Assembly: GCF_046602855.1 (NCBI RefSeq)
Contig: NZ_JBKINJ010000001.1
Location: 248,001 to 312,000 of the forward strand
Direction: 5' to 3'
Length of the DNA: 64,000 nt
Source: Gracilimonas sp046602855
GTDB taxonomy: Bacteria; Bacteroidota; Rhodothermia; Balneolales; Balneolaceae
The notes beneath the pieces were generated by a model. That model searched no databases. It was not told the origin of the DNA and saw only the letters and a program-made list of their open reading frames with translations. How positions within the stretch are numbered: the first letter of the stretch is position 1; each line of letters starts with the position of its first letter. Shown one piece after another: positions 8,809 through 17,966 of this stretch. A program made the translations under genes and the position numbers.

Positions 8809-9957
8809 ATGTCAATTCAGATCCATAAAGTTAATTCAAAAGAACAGATAGAGCAATTCCATAGCTTTCCTGACAGGTTGTACAAAGGAAACAAGTGGTA
8901 CAGACCCCCCTTCCGCTTTGAAGTGGAAAAAGTTTTTGATAATGAAAAGAATGAACGGTTCAAAAAAGGAGGGGAGTGTGAAAGGTTCCTGGTCAAGAAA
9001 AAAGACCGTGTAGTTGGCAGGTTTGCCGTATTCACAGATCCTGAAAAGGATAAGGTCTATAATCCACCATTAGGAGGAATAGGATTCATTGATCTTGAAA
9101 AGGACCCCGCAATCTCTAAAGAAATGATAAATTTTGCGAAGGTCTGGCATAAGGAAAAGGGTAATTCAGGATTCAGAGGTCCAATAAATTTTGGTGAGAA
9201 TGATACTTATTGGGGCATTTTGATCGATGGGTTTGATGACCATAATGTATATGGCATGCTTTACCATCACGACTATTATGAAGAACTGATCGAAGTGACA
9301 GGCGCTGAAAAATTTGATGATCTGTATATGTACCATCTGAATATGGAGCAGCCGTTACCTGAAAGACTGGTCAAGATCACCGAACGGTTGAAATCTCAGC
9401 CAAATGTAGACATACGACCCATTGATAAAAAAAATCTGTACCGAGATGGAGAATTAATTCGGACTGTGTATAACAGGGCATTCAATGAGCAGGTTATTGA
9501 AGAGCGGGAAGAGGAGTTCATAGGGATCTCGGAGGAAACCATTCATCAAATGATCAAAAAGCTAAAGCCCGTGCTGATGCCGGGGACTTCACCAATAGCT
9601 TTTATTGATGGAAAACCTGCTTCTTTTCTCGTCAGCGTACCTGACCTGCATGAAATATCTGCTAAAACGGGGGGAACTTTGAAGTGGTGGCAATTGCCAA
9701 GGTTGGTGGGATTTAAAAAACGAGCTGAAAAATTTCGTCCATTGGCCTTTGGAACAGATCCGAAATACAGGGGTAGGGGATTGGAGGCCTTAGTCTTTGT
9801 TGAGGGCTATAAATGGACAAAGCAACATTATCCAAATCTAAAGGTATTAGAAGGCGGATTTGTAAGCGAAAAGAACTGGATCATGCGGCGCAGCCTTGAG
9901 GCACTGGGATGCAAAATTGCGAAAACCTATCGTGTCTATAAATGGATGATTGATTAA
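8809..9957 (+). CDS. Large GNAT-superfamily acyltransferase-like protein, 382 aa
   Basis: The C-terminal half has the GNAT acetyl-CoA-binding pattern FGTDPKYRGRGLEALVFVEG followed by a typical beta-strand segment (YPNLKVLEGGFVSEKNW). The N-terminal 180 residues (with RPPFRFEVEKVF and GPINFGENDTYWG) look like a second, degenerate acyltransferase fold, as in two-domain families found in environmental bacteria. An AAAAGGAT stretch lies just before the ATG. The acceptor is unknown and no pathway partner is adjacent. It is convergent with coaBC. Confidence 0.72.
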   Translation: MSIQIHKVNSKEQIEQFHSFPDRLYKGNKWYRPPFRFEVEKVFDNEKNERFKKGGECERFLVKKKDRVVGRFAVFTDPEKDKVYNPPLGGIGFIDLEKDPAISKEMINFAKVWHKEKGNSGFRGPINFGENDTYWGILIDGFDDHNVYGMLYHHDYYEELIEVTGAEKFDDLYMYHLNMEQPLPERLVKITERLKSQPNVDIRPIDKKNLYRDGELIRTVYNRAFNEQVIEEREEEFIGISEETIHQMIKKLKPVLMPGTSPIAFIDGKPASFLVSVPDLHEISAKTGGTLKWWQLPRLVGFKKRAEKFRPLAFGTDPKYRGRGLEALVFVEGYKWTKQHYPNLKVLEGGFVSEKNWIMRRSLEALGCKIAKTYRVYKWMID

Positions 9958-10073
9958 AAGTTGAGAGGAGACAGGTGTGTAATCTATATTTTGAGTTTTA
10001 TCAAAATGATGTGAAAGGCTTGCTGTTGGAATCAAATTTATCATCCTATTAACTCTATAAACTCTCAAAAAAC

Positions 10074-11261
10074 CTACCGAAAGATTGTATTCAGTATCTC
10101 GATTGCAATGTCTTTTTTAGGACCTTTAAACTGTCTATCGGAATCTTTGTTTAATAGATGAACAGAATTAGAATCAGACTCAAATCCGGCGCCAGTTTCA
10201 TTCAGGGAATTAGCAATAATGTAATCTGCATTTTTATTTTGAAGCTTCTTAGTTGCATTCTCAATCAAGTTTTCGGTTTCCATAGCGAATCCGATCAGAA
10301 CCTGCCCTTCAATTTTATGTTCTCCTAGCCAGGCAAGTATATCTTGCGTCTTTTTAAGCTGAATACTGTCTTCAGAATCTGATTTTTTGATCTTGTGGTC
10401 ATGAACACGAGTTGGTGTGAAATCAGACACCGCTGCAGACATTATGATCACATCTGCTTTATGATAATTTTTTACAGTTTCAAAAAGGTCAGATGCACTG
10501 GTTATTTTTATAGTATGAATGTCATCAGGTTTTGGAACAGAAAGAGGCCCGTGGATAAGCGTGACATCAGCCCCCATATTTTTGGCAGCTTGAGCCATTG
10601 CGACTCCCATTTTACCTGAACTTGGATTTGAAATGAATCGCACCGGGTCGATGTGTTCCCTGGTTGGGCCTGCCGTGACGATCACTTTTTTACCCATCAG
10701 AGGCCCTTTAATGTTACCAATAATATCTGATGCTTTTTCAAGGATCGCAGTGAACTCAGGAAGTCGGCCTTTTCCTTCCATTCCACTAGCAAGAAAGCCA
10801 ATCTCAGGTTCCAGAATGTGGTATCCCATTTTACCCAAAGTTTTTAAATTCTGGGAGACACCGGGAGATTCATACATTTCACCGTCCATAGTAGGACAAA
10901 CAAGTATAGGACATCGGGCTGCAAGAACGGTACTTGTAAGCATATTATCAGAAATGCCCTTCGATATCTTGGCAATGGTATTTGCCGTGCATGGGGCGAT
11001 CACATAAAGATCTGCCCATTCGCCCCAGTTTATATGTCTGGTCCATTCACCGGCTTCGTTATCATCAGGAAAGATATCTACGGCAACATCGTGTCCAGAA
11101 AGGGAAGCAAAGGTCACTAAACCAACAAAGCGGGTGGCCGAGGGTGTCATGGTGACACGGACTTCAGCTCCCGCTTTTTGAAATTCTCTAAGTAAAAAAG
11201 CAGCCTTATATGCTGCAATTCCTCCGGTAACACCAAGAATTATGCGTTTACCGGAAAGCAT
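10074..11261 (-). CDS. coaBC: Bifunctional phosphopantothenoylcysteine decarboxylase/synthetase CoaBC
   Basis: Joins cysteine to 4'-phosphopantothenate and decarboxylates the product to 4'-phosphopantetheine. The CoaC flavoprotein domain (about 1-185) shows GVTGGIAAYKA, the motif APCTANTIAKI and the substrate-recognition clamp PTMDGEMYESP. The CoaB domain (about 190-395) has TAGPTREHIDPVRFISN and the SSGKMG loop. 395 residues is the normal fusion length. It follows rpoZ by 2 bp in the yicC-gmk-rpoZ-coaBC order that is conserved in many bacteria, so the operon assignment is firm. Confidence 0.96.
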   Translation of the reverse strand: MLSGKRIILGVTGGIAAYKAAFLLREFQKAGAEVRVTMTPSATRFVGLVTFASLSGHDVAVDIFPDDNEAGEWTRHINWGEWADLYVIAPCTANTIAKISKGISDNMLTSTVLAARCPILVCPTMDGEMYESPGVSQNLKTLGKMGYHILEPEIGFLASGMEGKGRLPEFTAILEKASDIIGNIKGPLMGKKVIVTAGPTREHIDPVRFISNPSSGKMGVAMAQAAKNMGADVTLIHGPLSVPKPDDIHTIKITSASDLFETVKNYHKADVIIMSAAVSDFTPTRVHDHKIKKSDSEDSIQLKKTQDILAWLGEHKIEGQVLIGFAMETENLIENATKKLQNKNADYIIANSLNETGAGFESDSNSVHLLNKDSDRQFKGPKKDIAIEILNTIFR

Positions 11262-11263
11262 GA

Positions 11264-11557
11264 TCAGTCTTCCTTATCAGGATGACGGTAGTAGATCTGA
11301 TCATCTTCCATTTCTGTAATGGCACGCTGTGTAGCATGCGGTAATTTTTCAAACGCTTTAGAAATATTTTCTTGTTCTTCGTTGAATGAAAACTCGTCTT
11401 CTTCTTCAAAACCCTCGAAGTACTGCAGTTTTTCGTCAAGTTCAAGCTTTTCCTGAGCAGCGATCTGACGGGCTCTCTTGGACAAGATCACAAGTAACTC
11501 ATATTTGTTACCTGTTTTGAATTTTAGTTTCTCAATGTCTAATGTTTTGACTGCCAT
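11264..11557 (-). CDS. rpoZ: RNA polymerase omega subunit (RpoZ/Rpb6 family)
   Basis: A 97-residue protein with the omega core: an N-terminal segment ending in GNKYELLVILSKRARQIA, which matches the conserved helix that clamps the beta-prime subunit. A long acidic insertion and tail follow (EGFEEEDEFSFNEEQE). The position between gmk and coaBC is the canonical rpoZ location and decides the identification despite low overall conservation. It starts 8 bp after gmk. Confidence 0.88.
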   Translation of the reverse strand: MAVKTLDIEKLKFKTGNKYELLVILSKRARQIAAQEKLELDEKLQYFEGFEEEDEFSFNEEQENISKAFEKLPHATQRAITEMEDDQIYYRHPDKED

Positions 11558-11565
11558 GGATGGTA

Positions 11566-12138
11566 TCAGTTTTGATTCATGAATTTGACAACGGCTTTTT
11601 TTACTTCCTGATAAGCCGTTTCAAGGTCATCATTTATAATTACCTGATCAAAACGATCAGCGTATGTAAGTTCTTCTTTTGCTCTTTCCAGCCGCAGAGC
11701 CAGGGTCTCATTATCTTCAGTTCCGCGGTCGGTCAAGCGTTGCTTTAAAATATCGATAGAAGGCGGTTTGATGAATAAGCTCAAACACTCATCACCGTAA
11801 ATTTCCTTTATGTTAATGGCGCCTTTTACTTCGATATCAAGCAAAACAAAATAACCCGAATTTAGTTGTTTATCAACTTCTGACAGCAATGTTCCGTATT
11901 TCTTCCCACCATAGAATTCTTCCCATTCCAGAAAGTCACCCGAGCTGATCTTTTCATTAAATTCCTGATCTGAAAGAAAGTGGTAGTGAACTCCATTTTC
12001 CTCATCTTCGCGGGGCAGTCGGGTGGTAGCTGATACTGAAAACTTCAGGTTTTCAAAATCCTCAAATAGCATGCGAGCGAGGGTCGACTTACCAGTTCCA
12101 CTGGGTGCCACCAAAATGATTACTTTTCCTTTTTTCAT
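11566..12138 (-). CDS. gmk: Guanylate kinase
   Basis: Phosphorylates GMP to GDP. The P-loop is APSGTGKST near residue 11-19. The GMP-binding segment includes SATTRLPREDEENGVHYHF and DFLEWEEFYG, and ATP-lid arginines follow. 190 residues is standard. It is separated from yicC by 73 bp that hold a 7-nt-phased palindrome (12144-12200), which may form a hairpin in the operon transcript. Confidence 0.97.
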   Translation of the reverse strand: MKKGKVIILVAPSGTGKSTLARMLFEDFENLKFSVSATTRLPREDEENGVHYHFLSDQEFNEKISSGDFLEWEEFYGGKKYGTLLSEVDKQLNSGYFVLLDIEVKGAINIKEIYGDECLSLFIKPPSIDILKQRLTDRGTEDNETLALRLERAKEELTYADRFDQVIINDDLETAYQEVKKAVVKFMNQN

Positions 12139-12143
12139 AATTG

Positions 12144-12200
12144 TAGTGAGTAGTGAGTAGTGAGTAATGAGTTATTTGATTTACTCAAATCTCACTACTC
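12144..12200. repeat. Heptad-phased intergenic palindrome between yicC and gmk
   Basis: Four consecutive 7-mers of the form TAGTGAG/TAATGAG run from 12144 to 12171. The facing arm at 12183-12200 reads as their reverse complement (CTCAAAT, CTCACTA). The 10-bp arm at 12155-12164 pairs perfectly with 12191-12200, followed by a 4-nt internal loop, four more pairs (12169-12172 with 12183-12186) and a 10-nt loop. It lies inside the yicC-gmk-rpoZ-coaBC transcript and has no T-tract, so it is not a classical terminator. Confidence 0.75.
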
Positions 12201-12211
12201 ATAACTATAAA

Positions 12212-13093
12212 TTACTCGACGTTTTGGACTTGTTCGCGGATCTGTTCCAGTGCTTCTTTACACTTAACTACGTACTGTGCAATCTCGGAATTGTTAGCTT
12301 TTGAGCCAATGGTATTCAGTTCCCGGTTGATCTCCTGTGTGAGAAAATTCAATTGCCTTCCGGCGGGTTCAGGTTGTTCTACAGCTTCTTTGAAAAATTT
12401 TAAATGGGATTGTAACCTAACAAGTTCTTCCGTTACATCCATTTTATCAACCAAAATGGCAACTTCTATTTCCAGTCTTTCAGGGTCGATCTTATCTTCT
12501 TCAATCAGATTTGTGATACGTTCAAGCAGTTTATCACGAGTTTCCTCGGCTCTCCCATTGGTCTCTTTTGTGATGATCTTTATATTATCGTCGATAAAAT
12601 CAATTCGGTCGATAAGATCGTTTTTGAGCTGATCACCTTCCTGTCTTCGCATTTTCATGAGTGAACTTAGAGCTTCTTTCAATGCTTGTTCAGAGACTGC
12701 CCATTTTTTTTCCAACACCTCTTCATCTTCCTCTTTATTGATAAAGACATCGTTGAACTGGGTTATATCTCTGATTGTGACAGGGTCTTCTATTTCTGCC
12801 GCGAATCTAATTTCTTCGAGTAATCTTGTATAACCTATAACCTTATTTTTATCCACGGCAATAGATAGCTCTGCAGATTTATCTTCAGAAACATATACAG
12901 TTACATTGAGCTTTCCACGATTAATGGTCTTTTGAACCAATTCTTTCACTTCAAGTTCTTTATCCTGTAATCTCTGTGGTAAGCGAGTACTGATGTCCAG
13001 ATATCTGCTATTCAGAGATTTTATTTCTACGGTAGCAGTGAGGCCGTCATCTGTAGCTTCACCACGACCGAAACCGGTCATAGATATAATCAT
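12212..13093 (-). CDS. yicC: YicC-family endoribonuclease-like protein
   Basis: A YicC/YloC protein, a family with a reported endoribonuclease activity in E. coli. The N-terminal MTGFGRGEA pattern, the SLNSRYLDISTRLP segment and the C-terminal FLTQEINRELNTIGSKANN block are diagnostic, and 293 residues is the usual size. The start at 13093 places the conserved MTGFGR five residues in. It heads the yicC-gmk-rpoZ-coaBC operon; the 76 bp upstream probably hold the promoter, but no clear elements are visible. Confidence 0.93.
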   Translation of the reverse strand: MIISMTGFGRGEATDDGLTATVEIKSLNSRYLDISTRLPQRLQDKELEVKELVQKTINRGKLNVTVYVSEDKSAELSIAVDKNKVIGYTRLLEEIRFAAEIEDPVTIRDITQFNDVFINKEEDEEVLEKKWAVSEQALKEALSSLMKMRRQEGDQLKNDLIDRIDFIDDNIKIITKETNGRAEETRDKLLERITNLIEEDKIDPERLEIEVAILVDKMDVTEELVRLQSHLKFFKEAVEQPEPAGRQLNFLTQEINRELNTIGSKANNSEIAQYVVKCKEALEQIREQVQNVE

Positions 13094-13169
13094 TTAAATA
13101 AAACTGGTGAAAAATTGATCGGCAAAATACAAAAGTAAACAGGGTATAAGAAATGGCATTCGGTAAATT

Positions 13170-13619
13170 TCAGGCATCCTCTGTTTTTTCGAGGCTTATG
13201 GCATTCATGCAATAGCGTAGACCGCTTGGTTGCGGCCCATCGGGAAAAACGTGCCCTAAATGTGCATCACATACGTTGCACAAAGCCTCAATGCGAACCA
13301 TTCCATGAGAAGTATCCATTTCGTACTTTACTGCGTTCTCATTTACCGGTTGTGTAAAAGAAGGCCAACCGGAACCACTTTCGAACTTTTCACCGGCATC
13401 AAACAGTTGGGTGCCACAACACACACAGGAGTAAATGCCGGGATCGAATTTATAGCAAAGATCACTTGAACCCGGTCGTTCAGTGCCTTTAAGACGAGTG
13501 ATGGCAAATTCCTCACCGGTAAGTTCTTTCTTCCACTCCTCCTTCGATTTTTCAACTCGTCTTGGAGGTTCGGGATTCCCATTTTTTGCAAAGTTTTTAA
13601 GGTCTTTCCAAGTCAGCAT
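13170..13619 (-). CDS. msrB: Peptide-methionine (R)-S-oxide reductase MsrB
   Basis: Reduces methionine-R-sulfoxide in proteins. Two zinc-binding CxxC pairs are visible (CVCC and CNVC), together with the SGSGWPSF motif and the catalytic cysteine in LRYCMN near the C-terminus. The reading frame opens 21 codons earlier (13682), but I chose the ATG at 13619 (MLTWKDL) because the extension is not family-like. No signal peptide, so it is cytoplasmic. It follows ftsH on the minus strand with a 124-bp gap and may have its own promoter. Confidence 0.93.
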   Translation of the reverse strand: MLTWKDLKNFAKNGNPEPPRRVEKSKEEWKKELTGEEFAITRLKGTERPGSSDLCYKFDPGIYSCVCCGTQLFDAGEKFESGSGWPSFTQPVNENAVKYEMDTSHGMVRIEALCNVCDAHLGHVFPDGPQPSGLRYCMNAISLEKTEDA

Positions 13620-13743
13620 GATCGAGTCAGGTTTTTGAATGATAAAATTTTTATTCAGTGATAAAGATATATGTGGGAACATTCATTCCGTTGAGAATGG
13701 GATGAAAAAAAATTATTCCAGAGGGTCAGAATTCATCGTGTAA

Positions 13744-15699
13744 TTATTCTTCGTCTTTTTGTTTTTCTTCCTGTGTGTTTTGTTTTTTCTCATTCAATAG
13801 TTTGTCAACTTCTTCACCGGGAATCTCTTCCTTATCCAATAACAGTTCAGCTACTTTTTCCAATACATCACGGTTTTCTTTGATTGTACTGAATGCTCGT
13901 TCAAATGCCTCTCTGGATATTTTTTGAACCTCTTCATCAATGTCACGGGCTGTCGAGTCACTGTATTCGCGTTGTCGACTCATGTCGCGTCCCAGGAAAA
14001 CTTCTTCTTCTGCACTGCCAAATGAAATATGTTTATATTTTTCACTCATTCCCCATTCAAGCACCATTTTTCGGGATAACTTAGCTACTTGTTTCAGGTC
14101 ATCTTGAGCACCACTTGTCGACGTTTCAAAGATCAGGTCTTCTGCAGCCCGACCTCCCATGATCACAGCCAACCGATCAAGTAAATACTCCCGATTATAT
14201 AGGTATTTCTCTTTTTCAGGAAGTTGTTGAGTTGCCCCCATTGCTTTGCCACGTGGAATGATCGTAACTTTGTGTATTGGATCGGAATGGGGTAAGATAG
14301 CTGCAACTAAAGCATGCCCTGCCTCATGATAAGCCAAGACTTCTCTTTCTTTATCATCGATCTGCAGGCCCTCCCGTTTAAGTCCCATCATGACTTTATC
14401 TCTTGCATTATCAATATCTTCCATGGCAATCTTCTTTCTCTCATTGCGACCGGCATAAAGGGAAGCTTCATTGAGTAGATTTTCGAGATCAGCACCGCTA
14501 AAGCCGGGAGTACTTCGTGCTATAACCTCTAAATCTACATCATCTTGTAAAGGTTTATCTTGGGCGTGAATTTTGAGGATCTCAAGGCGGGCCTTCTGCT
14601 TCGGCATGTCTACTTTGATCTGTCTGTCAAACCGCCCTGGACGTAAGAGGGCTTTATCTAAAATATCGGGGCGATTTGTGGCGGCCATTACTACCACGCT
14701 TTCGTTTGGCTCAAAACCATCAAGCTCTGAAAGTAATTGGTTGAGTGTTTGTTCACGTTCATCGTGTCCTCCTCCGAGCCCTGCACCTCTTCTTCGGCCA
14801 ATGGAGTCTAATTCATCAATGAAGATTATACTCGGTGATGCCTCCTTAGCTTTATCGAACATGTCTCTCACGCGTTTGGCACCGACACCTACAAACATCT
14901 CCATAAAATCGGAACCCGTAATGGTAAAAAAGGGAACATCCGCTTCACCTGCTGCGGCCCGTGCGAGTAGCGTTTTGCCTGTGCCCGGAGGACCTACCAT
15001 GAGCAAGCCTTTTGGCAATTTTGCCCCAATATCTTTAAATCGATCCGGTTCTTTAAGAAATTCAATGATCTCTGTTAATTCGGTTTTAGCATTATCAAGG
15101 CCAGCTACATCGTCGAATGTCGTATCCTGTTTTTCCGGTTGCTGAAGCTTTGCCTTGCTCTTGCCAATGTTGAAGAAACCTTGTCCCTGTGATTGCATTC
15201 GCTGATAAAACATCACTCCGATATATATGAAAAATAATATAGGGAGAATGATAAGAGCTATGTACCACCAGTTGTATTCAGATTCGGGTTCAGCAGAAAC
15301 TGTTACATCATTCTCTTCGAGAGCGGCTGATAATTGATTATCTCCATAGGAGGGAATGTAGGTGTAGAAATTCTCTGAACGGAGCGTATCTTCCCCTGAA
15401 ATATTGAGTATCTGAGGAGATTTAAATTCCCCATTGATCTGGTCTCCCTGTACATGAATACGTTCAACATTTCCCTGAGTAAGTTGTTGTTTGAATTTAG
15501 TGTATTCGATTTCTGCAGTTTGCCCAAATCCATCTCCTGAAGCTATATACCAGTTGTAAAGTAATGCTATGAGCAGGAAGTAGATGAGTGCTCTGCTCCA
15601 GGAAAAATGTCCAGGCCGTTTATTATTGGATAATTTATTTCCGGAAGATTTCTGTTTTTTCTTATCTGATTTGGATTGGCCCTCATTTTCATTTGTCAA
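13744..15699 (-). CDS. ftsH: ATP-dependent zinc metalloprotease FtsH
   Basis: Membrane-bound AAA+ protease that degrades misfolded membrane proteins and regulatory substrates. An N-terminal cytoplasmic basic tail precedes TM1 (about 35-52), a periplasmic domain and TM2 (about 144-165). The AAA module has Walker A GPPGTGKT (236-243), Walker B IIFIDELDSI, and the second region of homology TNRPDILDKALLRPGRFDR (341-359). The zinc site is HEAGH (458-462). The C-terminus is an acidic and lysine-rich tail. 651 residues is typical. It lies 219 bp downstream of glmM and probably has its own promoter. Confidence 0.97.
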   Translation of the reverse strand: MTNENEGQSKSDKKKQKSSGNKLSNNKRPGHFSWSRALIYFLLIALLYNWYIASGDGFGQTAEIEYTKFKQQLTQGNVERIHVQGDQINGEFKSPQILNISGEDTLRSENFYTYIPSYGDNQLSAALEENDVTVSAEPESEYNWWYIALIILPILFFIYIGVMFYQRMQSQGQGFFNIGKSKAKLQQPEKQDTTFDDVAGLDNAKTELTEIIEFLKEPDRFKDIGAKLPKGLLMVGPPGTGKTLLARAAAGEADVPFFTITGSDFMEMFVGVGAKRVRDMFDKAKEASPSIIFIDELDSIGRRRGAGLGGGHDEREQTLNQLLSELDGFEPNESVVVMAATNRPDILDKALLRPGRFDRQIKVDMPKQKARLEILKIHAQDKPLQDDVDLEVIARSTPGFSGADLENLLNEASLYAGRNERKKIAMEDIDNARDKVMMGLKREGLQIDDKEREVLAYHEAGHALVAAILPHSDPIHKVTIIPRGKAMGATQQLPEKEKYLYNREYLLDRLAVIMGGRAAEDLIFETSTSGAQDDLKQVAKLSRKMVLEWGMSEKYKHISFGSAEEEVFLGRDMSRQREYSDSTARDIDEEVQKISREAFERAFSTIKENRDVLEKVAELLLDKEEIPGEEVDKLLNEKKQNTQEEKQKDEE

Positions 15700-15918
15700 G
15701 ACAGATAGAGTTATGGATTAAAAATTAAGCTATACGCTAGAATACACGCTTTTTGAAACAATTTTATGGGGCAGTTTAGTTTCCCTGAAATAATTAATTG
15801 CCAATAGACTACTACAGGAAATAAATACTCATTCCAAAATAGACTATTTCTATTCTCTGTTTAGCTTTTTGATCGAATGTAACTTGAGAAAATGCCTTTG
15901 TATAAACTACAAATGCTA

Positions 15919-17268
15919 TTACTTCAATAGATCAATGATCTTATCTGCAAAAGCCTCTGCAGCCTCGGGCGTACGTCCTTCAGAGTAGATACGAATGATG
16001 GGTTCGGTATTTGATTTCCGCAAGTGAACCCAGCCTTCTGCAAAATCGATCTTTACTCCGTCAATGGTATTTGGTTCGAGACTTGAAAAGTGATCCTCAA
16101 CCATCTCAAGCACCTCATCAGCATCTTTGCCTAATTCATCGAGTTGAATTTTATTTTTACTCATATAATAATCAGGAAGGGTTGTACGGTACTCAGAGGA
16201 CCTCAATCCATTTTCAGCTAACAATTGTAGCACCATGGCAATACCAACCAGAGCATCCCGGCCATAATGAAGGTCGGGAGCAATTACACCACCGTTGCCT
16301 TCTCCGCCAATTACAGCATTTTGTTCCTGCATCATTTTCACCACATTGATCTCTCCAACAGCAGAGCGGTAGCATGTTTGTCCATGTTCACGGGCCACAT
16401 CATCTGAAACGCGAGAGGAAGAGAGATTAGTGGCACAGGCACCGGTTTTTTTGGAAAGTATGAAGTCGAAGGCAGTTGCCTGAGTGTATTCTTCACCAAA
16501 CAATTTACCTGTATTGTCTACCAGAGCAAGGCGATCTCCATCAGGGTCAGTTACTACTCCAAGATCAGCCTCTTTTTCTTTTACCAACTCACAGATCTCT
16601 GCGAGGTGTTCAGGTAATGGTTCCGGATTGTGTGGGAAGATCCCGTTGGGAGTACAGTGAATTTTATGTACAGTTTTAACACCCAGGGCATCCAGCATGC
16701 GCGGAATAGCTTTAGAACCGGCACCATTTACGGCATCCACTGCAACAGAGAAATTCTTAGCAGCAATTTTATCTTTATCAATGTAAGGGAGTTCCAGGAT
16801 CTTCCGGATGTGGTGGTCTAATATCTCCGGATCTTCCGTGATCTTTCCAATCTTGTCGTAAGGATGGTAGGCAAAATTACCTGATTCAGAGATCTGGATC
16901 ACCTCATTTCCCTGACTGGCATCTAAAAATTCACTTTTCTCATTCAGTAATTTCAGAGCGTTCCATTCAGCAGGATTGTGACTCGCTGATATAATAATTC
17001 CACCTGCTGCTTTGTGTTTCAATACTCCCATTGCAACGGTAGGGGTGGGAACAATGCCCACCTTTACCACATCACAACCGACACTTGCCAGGGTTGCTGC
17101 TACGATATCCTCACACAATTGACCCGTAACGCGGGAATCACGCCCAACAACTACAGTGCCTCCATTGAGCCAGGTGCCATAAGCCGCCGTGAATTTTGAA
17201 AGATTTTGAGGTGTAAGGTCTGTACCGAAAATGCCCCGAATACCGGAGACGGATATCATTAATGCCAT
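15919..17268 (-). CDS. glmM: Phosphoglucosamine mutase GlmM (phosphohexomutase family)
   Basis: Converts glucosamine-6-phosphate to glucosamine-1-phosphate for UDP-GlcNAc synthesis. The phosphoserine loop is SASHNPAEW (S96), the metal loop is TDPDGDRLALV, the sugar-binding loop is GGEGNGGV, and the C-terminal phosphate-binding motif is RKSNTEPIIRIY. At 449 residues it fits GlmM; a phosphomannomutase assignment cannot be wholly excluded because specificity loops are hard to read by eye. It is 43 bp downstream of the cobalamin adenosyltransferase gene. Confidence 0.86.
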   Translation of the reverse strand: MALMISVSGIRGIFGTDLTPQNLSKFTAAYGTWLNGGTVVVGRDSRVTGQLCEDIVAATLASVGCDVVKVGIVPTPTVAMGVLKHKAAGGIIISASHNPAEWNALKLLNEKSEFLDASQGNEVIQISESGNFAYHPYDKIGKITEDPEILDHHIRKILELPYIDKDKIAAKNFSVAVDAVNGAGSKAIPRMLDALGVKTVHKIHCTPNGIFPHNPEPLPEHLAEICELVKEKEADLGVVTDPDGDRLALVDNTGKLFGEEYTQATAFDFILSKKTGACATNLSSSRVSDDVAREHGQTCYRSAVGEINVVKMMQEQNAVIGGEGNGGVIAPDLHYGRDALVGIAMVLQLLAENGLRSSEYRTTLPDYYMSKNKIQLDELGKDADEVLEMVEDHFSSLEPNTIDGVKIDFAEGWVHLRKSNTEPIIRIYSEGRTPEAAEAFADKIIDLLK

Positions 17269-17311
17269 GATGGGTTTTTAAATGTTTTGAATTGGATAAA
17301 TAGTATTTCTC

Positions 17312-17863
17312 TTATTTGTTGCGCTCGGGAATCCAGGGAGTTTCCTGATTCCCTGCTTCTTTATTTTCATAGCGAGCAAGAACAAACAGGAAGTCTGAAA
17401 GTCTGTTAATGTACATGATCGCTACTTCTGAGATCTCTTCTTCATGGCGACACTCAACTGTTATACGTTCAGCTCTGCGACATATAGTTCGCGCGAAGTG
17501 AAGTGTTGCTCCGGCTTGTGCTCCACCGGGCAATATAAAATTCTTAAGTGGTTCGAGTTCTTCTTCCATCTCATCAATGGCTTTTTCCAGGAACTCCACT
17601 TCGCTGTGACTGATCCTGGTGATCCTGACATCTTTGGACGCAGGAGTGGCAAGGTCGGCACCCAATACAAATAATTGTTGCTGTACGGTTTCGACAAACT
17701 CATCGCCTTTATCGGATAAACCAAACGATGTGGCCATGCCCAAGATGGAATTCAGCTCATCTACTGTGCCATACGCGTCAATGCGTTTGGAACTCTTTGA
17801 AACGCGTTGCCCGCCAAACAGAGAGGTGTTACCGCTGTCGCCTTTTTTGGTATATATTTTCAT
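17312..17863 (-). CDS. PduO-type cob(I)alamin adenosyltransferase
   Basis: Makes adenosylcobalamin from cob(I)alamin and ATP. The N-terminal signature is MKIYTKKGDSGNTSLFGG, followed by the five-helix bundle with DAYGTVDELNSILG and the C-terminal ARTICRRAER and YINRLSDFLFVLAR motifs. 183 residues is normal. No other corrinoid genes are nearby, so it probably serves salvage and B12-dependent enzymes elsewhere. yigZ lies 97 bp upstream, with a palindromic repeat between. Confidence 0.95.
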   Translation of the reverse strand: MKIYTKKGDSGNTSLFGGQRVSKSSKRIDAYGTVDELNSILGMATSFGLSDKGDEFVETVQQQLFVLGADLATPASKDVRITRISHSEVEFLEKAIDEMEEELEPLKNFILPGGAQAGATLHFARTICRRAERITVECRHEEEISEVAIMYINRLSDFLFVLARYENKEAGNQETPWIPERNK

Positions 17864-17864
17864 G

Positions 17865-17966
17865 ATCTAAGATTTTTATAAAAAATAAGGATTTGGTCAT
17901 TAAGCTGCATTTCTTGGAAATTCGTTTCACTTTGATCTAAGTCTTATCAAATTACTGATCTTAGAT
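17865..17966. repeat. Repeated ATCTAAG-type inverted words between yigZ and cobalamin adenosyltransferase gene
   Basis: The word ATCTAAGAT at 17865-17873, just upstream of the adenosyltransferase start, is matched by its reverse complement ATCTTAGAT at 17958-17966, which overlaps the yigZ stop codon. A third copy, ATCTAAG at 17935-17941, can form a shorter hairpin with 17960-17966. No T-tract follows. It resembles the other intergenic palindromes of this window but its 7-nt phasing is less clear. Confidence 0.45.

Noticed and set aside
12144..12171. Heptad direct repeat read as a CRISPR-like or tandem-repeat locus
   Set aside because: Only four contiguous 7-mers with no spacers and no cas genes; it is half of a palindrome, not an array.
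14573..15145. Plus-strand 190-codon frame inside ftsH
   Set aside because: It is serine/proline-rich antisense to the conserved AAA domain of FtsH; typical of a mirrored frame.
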